Below are positions 1 through 6,433 of a stretch of DNA of 39,083 nt, piece by piece. Origin of the DNA: Anaerolineales bacterium (GTDB lineage Bacteria > Chloroflexota > Anaerolineae > Anaerolineales > Villigracilaceae). The position numbers and the translations under genes are program-made. The stretch's first letter is position 1. Each line of letters starts with the position of its first letter. The stretch lies in assembly GCA_030824405.1 (NCBI GenBank), contig JAVBXV010000237.1, positions 1 to 39,083 of the forward strand. Direction: 5' to 3'. Below the pieces are notes generated by a model. That model saw only the letters and a program-made list of their open reading frames with translations, did no database searches and had not been told where the DNA came from.

Positions 1-271
1 GCGGGTCACTGTTACGGCGGTAATTGCCGAGGCGGGCGGGATAATTCAAAATTTCTTCGTCATCCATCCAGCGCGATTCTTCATCGGGATACCCTTCAGC
101 ATAAATATTCTGAAATGCGGAAGCCAACGCCTCACGCACTGCCATCGGCGCTGTGGATTCAGAAGCGATCAGGATCAACTTGCGATACTGCCGCTCTGCT
201 TCGAGCTGGGTCAGTTTATAAACATCAGGGTCAAGCTTTTCAAGCGAACCGCGGAACAAATAATCGGGCAT
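1..271 (-). CDS. glyA: Serine hydroxymethyltransferase, N-terminal part (cut by window edge)
   Basis: Cytosolic PLP enzyme converting serine plus tetrahydrofolate to glycine and 5,10-methylene-tetrahydrofolate. Only the first 90 codons are inside the window; the rest lies beyond the left edge. The ATG at 271-269 is preceded by AGGAGA (283-278), six bases away, which fixes the start. Visible family motifs are IASES (residues 35-39) and NIYAEGYP (55-62), the conserved N-terminal signature of SHMT. The stretch after YAEGYP (residues 63-90) is acidic and longer than in E. coli GlyA, matching a long SHMT variant I associate with Chloroflexota. The call rests on this N-terminus only; no active-site lysine is visible. 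Confidence 0.88.
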   Translation of the reverse strand, partial: MPDYLFRGSLEKLDPDVYKLTQLEAERQYRKLILIASESTAPMAVREALASAFQNIYAEGYPDEESRWMDDEEILNYPARLGNYRRNSDP

Positions 272-503
272 GGTAAATCTCCTAGGAAATAGAATCAGGT
301 TTGAGATTAAGTGTGAAGCGCATCGTCCCCAAAGGGAACCTATCGAATTGTAGGACGGGAGCGGAGGAAGGTCAAGTGAAAAATGGTATGTCCCTATAGT
401 ATTTGGTGCATATTCTTGCTATTATATGAAGGAGGGAAATTACTGTTAGCACAGTTCGAGCAGCCTGTTCATTTATAGGTAACGCAGTTACGGCAGAATT
501 TTT
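272..503. other. Intergenic region between glyA and the first leader element
   Basis: No convincing gene. It holds the glyA ribosome binding site and upstream region (minus strand) and, on the plus strand, AT-rich sequence around 408-428 that could carry a promoter for the downstream leader, but no clear -35/-10 pair. A Shine-Dalgarno-like AGGAGG (430-435) is followed by no ATG, GTG or TTG at a normal distance. Confidence 0.5.
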
Positions 504-593
504 GGCGGCAATGATCTGATACCCTAACTTGGACGCTTACAGGTTATCAGGGAGCAAATAGCGAAACCGGCCTTTCTGGCCGGTTATTTGTTT
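504..593 (+). promoter_or_regulatory. Duplicated structured leader, copy 1
   Basis: About 90 nt just upstream of the secreted PxKF protein, repeated at 3093-3182 with only four differences (507, 510, 541, 549), all A/G transitions. Hairpin A: CCCT 522-525 plus AACTTG 526-531 pair with CAGGTT 540-545 plus AGGG 549-552 around the loop GACGCTTA. Two of the four differences lie in this stem and keep pairing (U-A becomes U-G). Hairpin B follows at 555-590. I do not recognise a known riboswitch class in it. The layout (aptamer-like hairpin, terminator-like hairpin, then a hairpin around the ribosome binding site) suggests a cis-acting regulatory RNA; that role is inference. Confidence 0.6.
555..593 (+). 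terminator. Terminator-like hairpin inside leader copy 1
   Basis: CAAAT (555-559) and AACCGGCC (565-572) pair with GGCCGGTT (578-585) and ATTTG (586-590) around the loop TTTCT; the bases gcga and one A form a bulge. A short T-rich tail ends at 593. It sits 20 nt upstream of the start codon of the next gene, so it could act as an attenuator rather than as the end of an upstream unit. No upstream plus-strand gene needs it. Confidence 0.6.
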
Positions 594-595
594 AA

Positions 596-610
596 GTTCC
601 GGGAGGGAAC
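596..610 (+). promoter_or_regulatory. Ribosome binding site held in a small hairpin, copy 1
   Basis: GTTCC (596-600) pairs with GGAAC (606-610) around the loop GGGAG. The Shine-Dalgarno GGGAGG is therefore the loop plus part of the stem, two bases before the ATG at 613. The same 15 bases occur at 3196-3210 before the second PxKF gene, although the bases between the leader and this hairpin differ, so the hairpin itself appears conserved. Confidence 0.6.
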
Positions 611-612
611 TC

Positions 613-2889
613 ATGAACATAAAAAAGATTTTCAATCTGATAATGGCAATTGCTTTTGCCTTCTCACTTTTAGGGATACCTGCATCAGCATTGGCTCAAG
701 AATATAGCCCTAACATTCAGGTTACCACGAGTAGACTCCAAATCATTGGTAGTGGGTGGCCTGTAGGTTCAGAAATCACCCTCTCAATTGATGGGGTTGC
801 AAATGGCGCAGGGGTTGATTACACAGAAAAAACCACAATGCAGCCATCCTCTTGGGACCCGTATACTATTGTGGCGAACTTTGACCTAAATGGGAATTTC
901 ACTTTTTATCCAGGCGATGTAATTACCATGACAGACGGCAGTATACCAATGACTTATACAGTGCAAGTGGTGACTTTGACGAATATTGATACACAGGCTG
1001 ACACTGCCTCAGGAACCGGCACACCTGGAGATCAATTGCTAATTTGTGTTAGCTGGATTGACTTCTGTGCCTTTAGGCGATATGTTATTGTAGATAGTTC
1101 AGGAGATTGGGTCGTAGATTTCAGTCAACCAGGACCAGATGGACAAGAAACTATTGACATATTACCGGGCTATAACGTCAGGGTCATTGATCAAGATGAA
1201 TACGGTAACCATACATGTGAGTTTTGGGATGTGCAATTTCCTGACATGGAAGTTACCACGAACACCCCTCAACATATTATTGGAAGCGGGTGGCTTATCG
1301 GCTCAGAGATCATTCTCTCGATTGACAGTGCCTCGAATGGCGTCGGGATTGATTACACAGAAAAAACTACAATGCAGCCAACTCAATGGGACGCAAATTC
1401 TATAAAGGCAATCTTTCAATTAGATCAGAAATTTACTCTTCACCCCGGCGATATCATAACTATGACAGATGGAGTTACCCCAATAAACTACACAGTGCAG
1501 GAGTTGGAACTGACGAATATCAATGTGCAGACTGGAGTGGTCTCAGGCACCGGCACGCCTGGAGATCAATTGCTAATTTGTGTTAGTCGGACCAATTTCT
1601 GTACGGTTAGGCGATATGTTACTGTAGACAGCTCAGAAGATTGGATCGCCGATTTCGGTCAACCGGGACCAGAGGGGCAAGAGACTATCATCCTACAACC
1701 TGGCGATGAAGTCAGACCTATTGACCAAGATGAAAACGGGAATCGCACAGTTCAACTCTGGACTGTGCCCATCCCTCCCTACTTCACTGTAAGGGCAAAT
1801 TATGATCATCAAGTTGAGGCTTATCTATGGGACATGGGCGATACACTCACATTAACCATTGATAACCCCGCCACAGCAAACAACCCTGATTACACGGCCA
1901 CACAAACCACCGGCACTGCTCCGTGGGATCCGAGTCAGACTTATGTGTTATTCAACTTCTCTGATGCCTATGACATCCAATTAGGAGATGTGGTAGACAT
2001 TAGCAATGGTTCGATCACGAAAACAACTGTTGTAAGTAACCTGACAATTACCAATGTTCATCTCGACACCGACATAGTTGAGGGGACGGCAGAACCAAGT
2101 CAAATTATAAACGTCAGGACTTGCTGGCAGGATATATGTGCCAACCGTGACGAGACTGCCGCTCAGGATGGTCACTGGCTGGCAAACTTCGCCATCCCAG
2201 GCGAACAGGATTGGGAGCAGGATACGCTTAATATCCAACCTGGATCGTGGATAGATTCTTCAGTGAGTGATGAAGATTACGATAGCACCATGTTCGGGTG
2301 GTACGTGCCGACTGATATGACTCCACCAACCATCACATGGGTTGGCAATATCAGCATTGGCTACAATTACTACTTTGATTTTGTTCCATCTGAACCAACT
2401 TGCATAGCGAACGATCTCTCTGGCGTGGATGGTCCCTGCATTGTAATGGGGTACTCTACTACAATTGGAGCACACACATTAACAGCCACAGCAAGAGACA
2501 TGGCAGGCAACATAGCTACTGAAAAAAGAAGTTATACCGTTTTGCCCTGGACGCTGAAAGGCTTCTACCAGCCCGTTGACATGAACGATGTTTACAATAT
2601 TGTCAAAGGCGACAGTACCGTGCCATTGAAATTTGAGATCTTTGCAAGTTCCACCGAGCTGACTGATATTGCTTACATCAAGAGTCTCACATACGTTCAA
2701 ACATCCTGTGACGTGAATGCAACTACAGATGAAATTGAGACGATAGCAACGGGCAACACCAGTCTACGCTACTTGGATGGTCAATTCATCTACAATTGGA
2801 AGACACCCAACACCGCTGGAAGATGCTATCGGGTGACGATGACGACAATCGATAACTCGACATTGGTGGCTTATTTCAAACTCAAGTAA
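613..2889 (+). CDS. Secreted repeat protein with C-terminal PxKF domain
   Basis: Predicted exported protein of 758 residues; function unknown. A Sec signal peptide (residues 1-29) ends at ASALA. Residues about 36-211 and 212-389 are two close copies of a ~177-residue beta-rich unit (each with IIGSGW, DYTEKTTMQP, GTGTPGDQLLICVS and RRYV); residues about 390-568 are a third, diverged copy. An Ig-like segment (about 570-642, ending TATARDMAGNIA) leads into the PxKF domain (643-758), with GFYQPVD, VPLKFEI, YNWKTP, CYRVTMTT and a final FKLK. The PxKF name comes from the P-L-K-F signature and is how such C-terminal domains are annotated in secreted Chloroflexota and Actinomycetota proteins. Paired cysteines in each repeat (LLICVS...FC) suggest disulfides. 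The start is ATG 613 after GGGAGG. It is probably an adhesive or matrix protein, but nothing in the sequence proves this. Confidence 0.8.
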   Translation: MNIKKIFNLIMAIAFAFSLLGIPASALAQEYSPNIQVTTSRLQIIGSGWPVGSEITLSIDGVANGAGVDYTEKTTMQPSSWDPYTIVANFDLNGNFTFYPGDVITMTDGSIPMTYTVQVVTLTNIDTQADTASGTGTPGDQLLICVSWIDFCAFRRYVIVDSSGDWVVDFSQPGPDGQETIDILPGYNVRVIDQDEYGNHTCEFWDVQFPDMEVTTNTPQHIIGSGWLIGSEIILSIDSASNGVGIDYTEKTTMQPTQWDANSIKAIFQLDQKFTLHPGDIITMTDGVTPINYTVQELELTNINVQTGVVSGTGTPGDQLLICVSRTNFCTVRRYVTVDSSEDWIADFGQPGPEGQETIILQPGDEVRPIDQDENGNRTVQLWTVPIPPYFTVRANYDHQVEAYLWDMGDTLTLTIDNPATANNPDYTATQTTGTAPWDPSQTYVLFNFSDAYDIQLGDVVDISNGSITKTTVVSNLTITNVHLDTDIVEGTAEPSQIINVRTCWQDICANRDETAAQDGHWLANFAIPGEQDWEQDTLNIQPGSWIDSSVSDEDYDSTMFGWYVPTDMTPPTITWVGNISIGYNYYFDFVPSEPTCIANDLSGVDGPCIVMGYSTTIGAHTLTATARDMAGNIATEKRSYTVLPWTLKGFYQPVDMNDVYNIVKGDSTVPLKFEIFASSTELTDIAYIKSLTYVQTSCDVNATTDEIETIATGNTSLRYLDGQFIYNWKTPNTAGRCYRVTMTTIDNSTLVAYFKLK
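2543..2889 (+). repeat. PxKF-encoding direct repeat, copy 1
   Basis: The 347 bp encoding the end of this protein align without gaps to 4380-4726 at the end of the next gene. A central block, 2713-2771, is identical over 59 bp to 4550-4608, while the first half of the repeat is clearly more diverged, at third codon positions and elsewhere. This mosaic pattern points to duplication followed by local gene conversion. Confidence 0.75.
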
Positions 2890-3092
2890 TTCATACCAAT
2901 TGAAAGAGGCTAGGATCATCAGTTATTAAAAGTAAAGAACGACAGGTTGTATGGCCTATAAAAGGCAGCCTCGCAAAACTGGAAATTTCTCTTTCAATTT
3001 TGACATGATCTTTTTTATGGAGAAATCTGACATGAAAATTCATTATGGAGGCGCAAGGGGATAAACAATTTCTTACACATGTACGAAATTCT
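2890..3092 (+). other. Intergenic region before the second leader element
   Basis: No gene supported. TTGACA at 3000-3005 could be a -35 box, but the matching -10 (around 3023) is poor. Nothing else organised is visible until the leader starts at 3093. Confidence 0.45.
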
Positions 3093-3182
3093 GGCAGCGA
3101 TGATCTGATACCCTAACTTGGACGCTTACGGGTTATCGGGGAGCAAATAGCGAAACCGGCCTTTCTGGCCGGTTATTTGTTT
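3093..3182 (+). promoter_or_regulatory. Duplicated structured leader, copy 2
   Basis: Second copy of the element at 504-593, offset by 2,589 bp. Hairpin A: CCCT 3111-3114 plus AACTTG 3115-3120 with CGGGTT 3129-3134 plus GGGG 3138-3141. Hairpin B spans 3144-3179. Sequence upstream of 3082 is not shared with copy 1, so the conserved unit is sharply bounded. It precedes the second secreted PxKF protein. Confidence 0.6.
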
Positions 3183-3183
3183 T
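3144..3183 (+). terminator. Terminator-like hairpin inside leader copy 2
   Basis: CAAAT (3144-3148) and AACCGGCC (3154-3161) pair with GGCCGGTT (3167-3174) and ATTTG (3175-3179), followed by TTTT. Sequence is identical to copy 1. It lies 29 nt before the start codon, fitting an attenuator. Confidence 0.6.
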
Positions 3184-3195
3184 AAGCCAACTTTT

Positions 3196-3210
3196 GTTCC
3201 GGGAGGGAAC
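3196..3210 (+). promoter_or_regulatory. Ribosome binding site held in a small hairpin, copy 2
   Basis: GTTCC (3196-3200) and GGAAC (3206-3210) enclose GGGAG, as at 596-610. The Shine-Dalgarno GGGAGG (3201-3206) places the true start at ATG 3212, not at the in-frame TTG 3194. Confidence 0.6.
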
Positions 3211-3211
3211 A

Positions 3212-4726
3212 ATGAACACAAAATTTGCAGGTAAAGTACTTCGTATGTTCTTTGTACTTACCTTTTTGCTAGGAACTGTTTCTACATCTAGGGTTCATGT
3301 GAAGGCTCTTAATGATGCTGTATTTACTCCACACACAATCGCTGTCTGGCAGGATAGCAGTGATCGTTGGTGGGTTGAAAATGACTATTATAGAATCGAA
3401 TTAACTGAATTTTCATCCCTCGTAGTTAAGTCGGGTGATTCTGATAGTGAGTGGAAAATTTTCAGCAATTGGCCTTGGCTGAGCAGTCATGCAGTGACAT
3501 TTTCAGGGCAATTTTATCGCCTGTTATATGGGAATGGGACACCTATTACTGTTGATGTTTTGGAACAAACTGTTGATTATGTCATTATTAGAGTTATGAG
3601 TGTGGCAAGCGCTGACGAAAATGTGGTGTTGCAGAATATGTTCACATTTAATGTTTCCACCCCAGAAATTAAAGTGGACTCTGAACTTATAGGAGCTGCT
3701 GATTCGTCCCTTTTCGAGGCTATAACCTATAACCTTTTCCTGTCACCTGGTGGCGATATATCAAATGATTGGTATGACTGGCCCGGTGGCGAACCAAATG
3801 TATTCCCATATAACGGCTGGGACACAATTTATACTTCTGAATTTACTCCTATCAACAATCACATATATATTGCTACTTATGATCTTAACAAGAAGCAAGG
3901 GATTGCTCTCATCAGCAACCTTAATGATACCTCTGAATTTACAACAGACATTCGATATGGCCGAGCTTCTGTCGAAGGTACTTATGGAGCGTATGATCCA
4001 GACAGCCTGTTGTCCATGGCCGGTGATCGTAAAACTTCATTTTATATCTACCTATTTGATGTCGAAGATTCTGATCCGGTTGCTAAAATAGAGTCTTTTC
4101 TTCAAGACCTTCACTCCAACCAATCCCCAGTTGCTGATGCTGGTGAACCTTACACAGTATTTGCGGGAGACATAATTACCCTTGATGCGTCTACCTCGTC
4201 CGATCCCGATGGCGATGTACTGACCTACGAATGGGATTTGGATAACGATGGCCAGTACGATGAAGCAAGCGGGGTAATCATCACAACATCATTCAACCAA
4301 GTCGGAGATCATATCATCGGCTTGCGCGTTACAGACTCAGGTGGATCCAGCGATACAGATACTGCCATAATAACCATACTGCCCTGGACGCTGAAGGGTT
4401 TCTACCAGCCCGTTGACATGAACGGCACGTACAACATTGTTAAAAGCGGAAGCACCATCCCCTTGAAGTTTGAGATATTTGCTGACTCCACGGAGCTGAT
4501 CGATATTACTTATATCAAGAGCCTTACATACGTTCAAACATCCTGTGATGTGAATGCAACTACAGATGAAATTGAGACGATAGCAACGGGCAACACCAGT
4601 CTACGCTATGCCGATGGTCAATTCATCTACAACTGGAAGACACCCAACACCGCTGGAAGATGCTACCGAGTGACGATGACTACTATTGATGGTTCGTCCT
4701 TGGCGGCATATTTCAAGCTCAAATAA
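3212..4726 (+). CDS. Secreted protein with PKD and PxKF domains
   Basis: Predicted exported protein of 504 residues, role unknown. Residues 1-31 form a signal peptide. Residues about 34-300 are a beta-rich region (AVWQDSSDRWWVENDYYRIEL onward, split here: AVWQDSSDRWW then VENDYYRIEL) that I do not recognise; its layout is vaguely like carbohydrate-binding or mutarotase-like folds. A PKD domain follows at about 302-388, with SPVADAG, DASTSSDPDGD and YEWDLDNDG. The C-terminal PxKF domain (389-504) nearly duplicates that of the upstream gene. The start at ATG 3212 is fixed by GGGAGG six bases upstream and by analogy with the first gene. Both genes share leader, ribosome-site hairpin and C-terminal domain but not the central part, so they look like one regulated pair of surface or matrix proteins with exchanged cores. 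Confidence 0.8.
   Translation: MNTKFAGKVLRMFFVLTFLLGTVSTSRVHVKALNDAVFTPHTIAVWQDSSDRWWVENDYYRIELTEFSSLVVKSGDSDSEWKIFSNWPWLSSHAVTFSGQFYRLLYGNGTPITVDVLEQTVDYVIIRVMSVASADENVVLQNMFTFNVSTPEIKVDSELIGAADSSLFEAITYNLFLSPGGDISNDWYDWPGGEPNVFPYNGWDTIYTSEFTPINNHIYIATYDLNKKQGIALISNLNDTSEFTTDIRYGRASVEGTYGAYDPDSLLSMAGDRKTSFYIYLFDVEDSDPVAKIESFLQDLHSNQSPVADAGEPYTVFAGDIITLDASTSSDPDGDVLTYEWDLDNDGQYDEASGVIITTSFNQVGDHIIGLRVTDSGGSSDTDTAIITILPWTLKGFYQPVDMNGTYNIVKSGSTIPLKFEIFADSTELIDITYIKSLTYVQTSCDVNATTDEIETIATGNTSLRYADGQFIYNWKTPNTAGRCYRVTMTTIDGSSLAAYFKLK
4380..4726 (+). repeat. PxKF-encoding direct repeat, copy 2
   Basis: Partner of 2543-2889, same length of 347 bp. The 59-bp identical block is 4550-4608; flanking parts are diverged. 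Confidence 0.75.
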
Positions 4727-4792
4727 TTACTCTAAGAAAATTAAGGAGGCTTGATACCATCCATAAAACGAAGCAACTCACATTTTGAGAAT

Positions 4793-4830
4793 ACAAAAAC
4801 TGACTGGCACTTTGTCCTGTCAGTTTTTGT
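4793..4830 (+). terminator. Rho-independent terminator after the PxKF genes
   Basis: ACAAAAACTGAC (4793-4804) pairs perfectly with GTCAGTTTTTGT (4819-4830) around a 14-nt loop; the T run is inside the 3' arm. It ends the second secreted-protein unit before the MerR promoter. Confidence 0.8.
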
Positions 4831-4861
4831 GCGTACATTTCAACAGGTAACAAATTCCCTC

Positions 4862-4892
4862 TTGACTCTCCTGTTGCTGGAAGGTGTATAAG
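4862..4892 (+). promoter_or_regulatory. MerR-type promoter/operator with long spacer
   Basis: TTGACT (4862-4867) and TATAAG (4887-4892) are separated by 19 bp, the over-long spacing typical of MerR-regulated promoters. Between them lies an imperfect dyad, ACTCTCC (4865-4871) and GGAAGGT (4879-4885), centred on TGTTGC. The layout closely resembles the CueR/ZntR operator class. The predicted transcription start falls at about 4898-4900, on the ATG of the regulator itself, so the gene is probably autoregulated and leaderless. Confidence 0.7.
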
Positions 4893-4898
4893 AACATC

Positions 4899-5714
4899 AT
4901 GATTCGAATCGGTGACTTTTCAAAACTCAGTCGTGTCTCGGTTAAGGCGTTGCGGTATTACGATGAAATGGGATTGCTCAAGCCCGTTTCCGTGGATCGC
5001 TTTACGGGCTATCGTCTCTACGAGTACAGCCAGTTGGCAGTGTTGAACCGCATTCTGGCGCTCAAGGAGTTGGGCTTTTCGCTCGAGGAGATCGGCCGTC
5101 TTCTCGACGATGGGTTGTCGCTGGAGCAGATGCGCGGAATGCTCAAACTGCGCCAAACAGAAGCCCACCAAAGGGTGCGCGAGGAAACCGAACGTCTGGA
5201 GCGCATCGAGTCCCGACTGAGGCAAATCGAACAGGAGAATAACATGTCTAAATATGATGTTGTCATTAAGAATGTGGAAGCGATTAAGTTCGCCTCCGTC
5301 CGCGATGTAGTACAGACTCCGCCCGAACAAGGTCCATTGTGGGGCGAGTTGGAAGACTACCTGGCAATGCGCCACGTCCGACCGAGCGGGGTTTGCTTCA
5401 CGCTCTACCATGACGAAGGTTTCAAGGAACGCGATTGTGATGTGGAGGTCTGCGAGCCGCTTGATGGGGATCTGACCGAGTCGACACGCATCAAGGTGCA
5501 GACGCTTCCTGCAGCGACCGTAGCCTGCACCATCCACAACGGGCCTTTTGTCACGATCGGCGAGGCTTACAATGCCATCGGCAAATGGCTGGATGCGAAT
5601 GGTTATCGCATCGTCGGTCCGAGCCGTGAGGTCTATCTCAACCCCGCAAAGGACGGCATCCAGAACGACCCGAACACCGTGACCGAACTCCAGTTCCCGA
5701 TCGAGAAGGCATAG
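4899..5714 (+). CDS. MerR-family regulator with GyrI-like effector domain
   Basis: DNA-binding regulator of 271 residues resembling BmrR-type regulators. Residues 1-70 are a MerR winged helix-turn-helix (MIRIGDFSKL start, KALRYYDEMGLLKP, YRLYEYSQLAVL). Residues about 75-117 form the dimerising coiled coil rich in E/R/L (RQTEAHQRVREETERLERIE). Residues about 122-271 are a GyrI-like/effector-binding domain (YDVVIKNVEAIKFAS; TIHNGPFVTIGEAYNAIGKWL; REVYLNP), which in relatives binds cationic or hydrophobic drugs. I start it at ATG 4899 because it gives the canonical MerR N-terminus and coincides with the predicted transcript start; the in-frame GTG 4884 lies inside the promoter. The neighbouring transporter-free context leaves its targets unknown; besides itself it might control the exported protein downstream. 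Confidence 0.88.
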   Translation: MIRIGDFSKLSRVSVKALRYYDEMGLLKPVSVDRFTGYRLYEYSQLAVLNRILALKELGFSLEEIGRLLDDGLSLEQMRGMLKLRQTEAHQRVREETERLERIESRLRQIEQENNMSKYDVVIKNVEAIKFASVRDVVQTPPEQGPLWGELEDYLAMRHVRPSGVCFTLYHDEGFKERDCDVEVCEPLDGDLTESTRIKVQTLPAATVACTIHNGPFVTIGEAYNAIGKWLDANGYRIVGPSREVYLNPAKDGIQNDPNTVTELQFPIEKA

Positions 5715-5733
5715 CACAGGAAATGCCAAAAGT

Positions 5734-5769
5734 TCAAATGTGCCCCGCATGAATGCGGGGCACATTTGA
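5734..5769 (+). terminator. Strong terminator hairpin after the MerR gene
   Basis: A perfect 17-bp inverted repeat (5734-5750 and 5753-5769, core TGCCCCGCAT/ATGCGGGGCA) with a two-base centre. It has only a short T stretch (ATTTGATTT) after it, but its position 20 nt beyond the stop suits a terminator. Confidence 0.75.
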
Positions 5770-5881
5770 TTTCCATCCACACAATTTCTATATAAGTTGA
5801 TAACAGCCAGATTACACGGGTCAAATATCATAGGAGAAGGTTGAAGGCGCTTCAGCCACAATATATAAAAAGAGGTAAAAA

Positions 5882-6355
5882 ATGAAAAAGAAAATTTTGA
5901 TCCTGATCGGCAGTTTGCTGGCGGTTGCGATGCTGTTCGGCGCAGTGAGTGTAACCACTGCCTATGCACAGGAAGGGACGCCCACCACTCCCACAACAGG
6001 CCTGCCTGGTGATGGGCGCGGTCACGGCGGCGGAGGCGGCATGGGCGAAACAGAACTGGCCGCTGCGGCGGGTGTCCTTGATATGACCAGCGATGAACTG
6101 TCCACTGCATTGGCAGCAGGCAAGACACTCGAAGAACTGGCCACCGCCGCAGGCGTGGACATTCAAGACGTGCAGGACGCGATCAGTGCCGCGCATGCTG
6201 TTGAGACGCGCACACGCATCGAAGCTGGCGTCGCCGATGGAACGATCTCACAGGAAAAAGCCGACTGGCTTTTGGAAGGTCTCGATAAGGGCTTCCTTGA
6301 TGGCGGCCACGGCTTTGGCCTCGGCGGTTCGCGCGGTGATAAACCTGCAAAATAA
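5882..6355 (+). CDS. Small exported Gly-rich protein with DUF2680-like helical repeats
   Basis: 157-residue predicted secreted protein, function unknown. A signal peptide (1-29) ends at TAYAQ; next comes a Thr/Pro then Gly/His-rich linker (GRGHGGGGGMGE, about 45-56). Residues 60-145 are short helices with the pattern MTSDELSTALAAGKTLEELA...GVDIQDVQDAI...EAGVADGTISQEKADWL. These resemble the helical repeats of DUF2680/YckD-like exported proteins common in Chloroflexota and Firmicutes. A His/Gly-rich tail (GGHGFGLGGSRGDKPAK) could bind metal, but this is only suggestive. AGAGGT (5871-5876) precedes ATG 5882. It lies alone between two terminators. Confidence 0.75.
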   Translation: MKKKILILIGSLLAVAMLFGAVSVTTAYAQEGTPTTPTTGLPGDGRGHGGGGGMGETELAAAAGVLDMTSDELSTALAAGKTLEELATAAGVDIQDVQDAISAAHAVETRTRIEAGVADGTISQEKADWLLEGLDKGFLDGGHGFGLGGSRGDKPAK

Positions 6356-6377
6356 TTCCTTCATTGAAAACAAGATA

Positions 6378-6414
6378 AAAAATATCCCGCAGATATTCCC
6401 TGCGGGATATTTTT
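6378..6414. terminator. Bidirectional terminator between convergent genes
   Basis: AAAAATATCCCGCA (6378-6391) pairs with TGCGGGATATTTTT (6401-6414). The A and T runs in the arms give a T tail on both strands, so it can end both the small exported gene (plus) and the histidine-kinase operon (minus). Confidence 0.85.
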
Positions 6415-6433
6415 CACACAACTACTTTTTTGA

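Noticed and set aside
430-519. Short ORF after AGGAGG at 430-435 starting at ATT 439
   Set aside because: ATT starts are very rare and the spacing is too short; only its last eight codons resemble anything in leader copy 2.
504-593. Leader element as a c-di-GMP-I, TPP, SAM, cobalamin or fluoride riboswitch
   Set aside because: None of the conserved cores of these classes could be aligned to the element.
613-1740. Tandem repeats in the first PxKF gene as a CRISPR-like or mobile repeat
   Set aside because: The repeat is in frame, ~530 bp long and diverged at codon level, that is an internal protein-domain duplication.
3194-3211. TTG start for the PKD-PxKF protein
   Set aside because: It overlaps the Shine-Dalgarno hairpin; ATG 3212 is correctly spaced and matches the first PxKF gene.
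4884-4898. GTG start for the MerR regulator
   Set aside because: It lies inside the promoter between -35 and the transcription start; ATG 4899 gives the canonical N-terminus.
4920-6128. 402-codon open frame on the minus strand across the MerR and small exported genes
   Set aside because: It runs antisense to two well-supported genes, crosses two intergenic features including a perfect terminator hairpin, and has no recognisable domain; it reflects codon bias of the plus strand.
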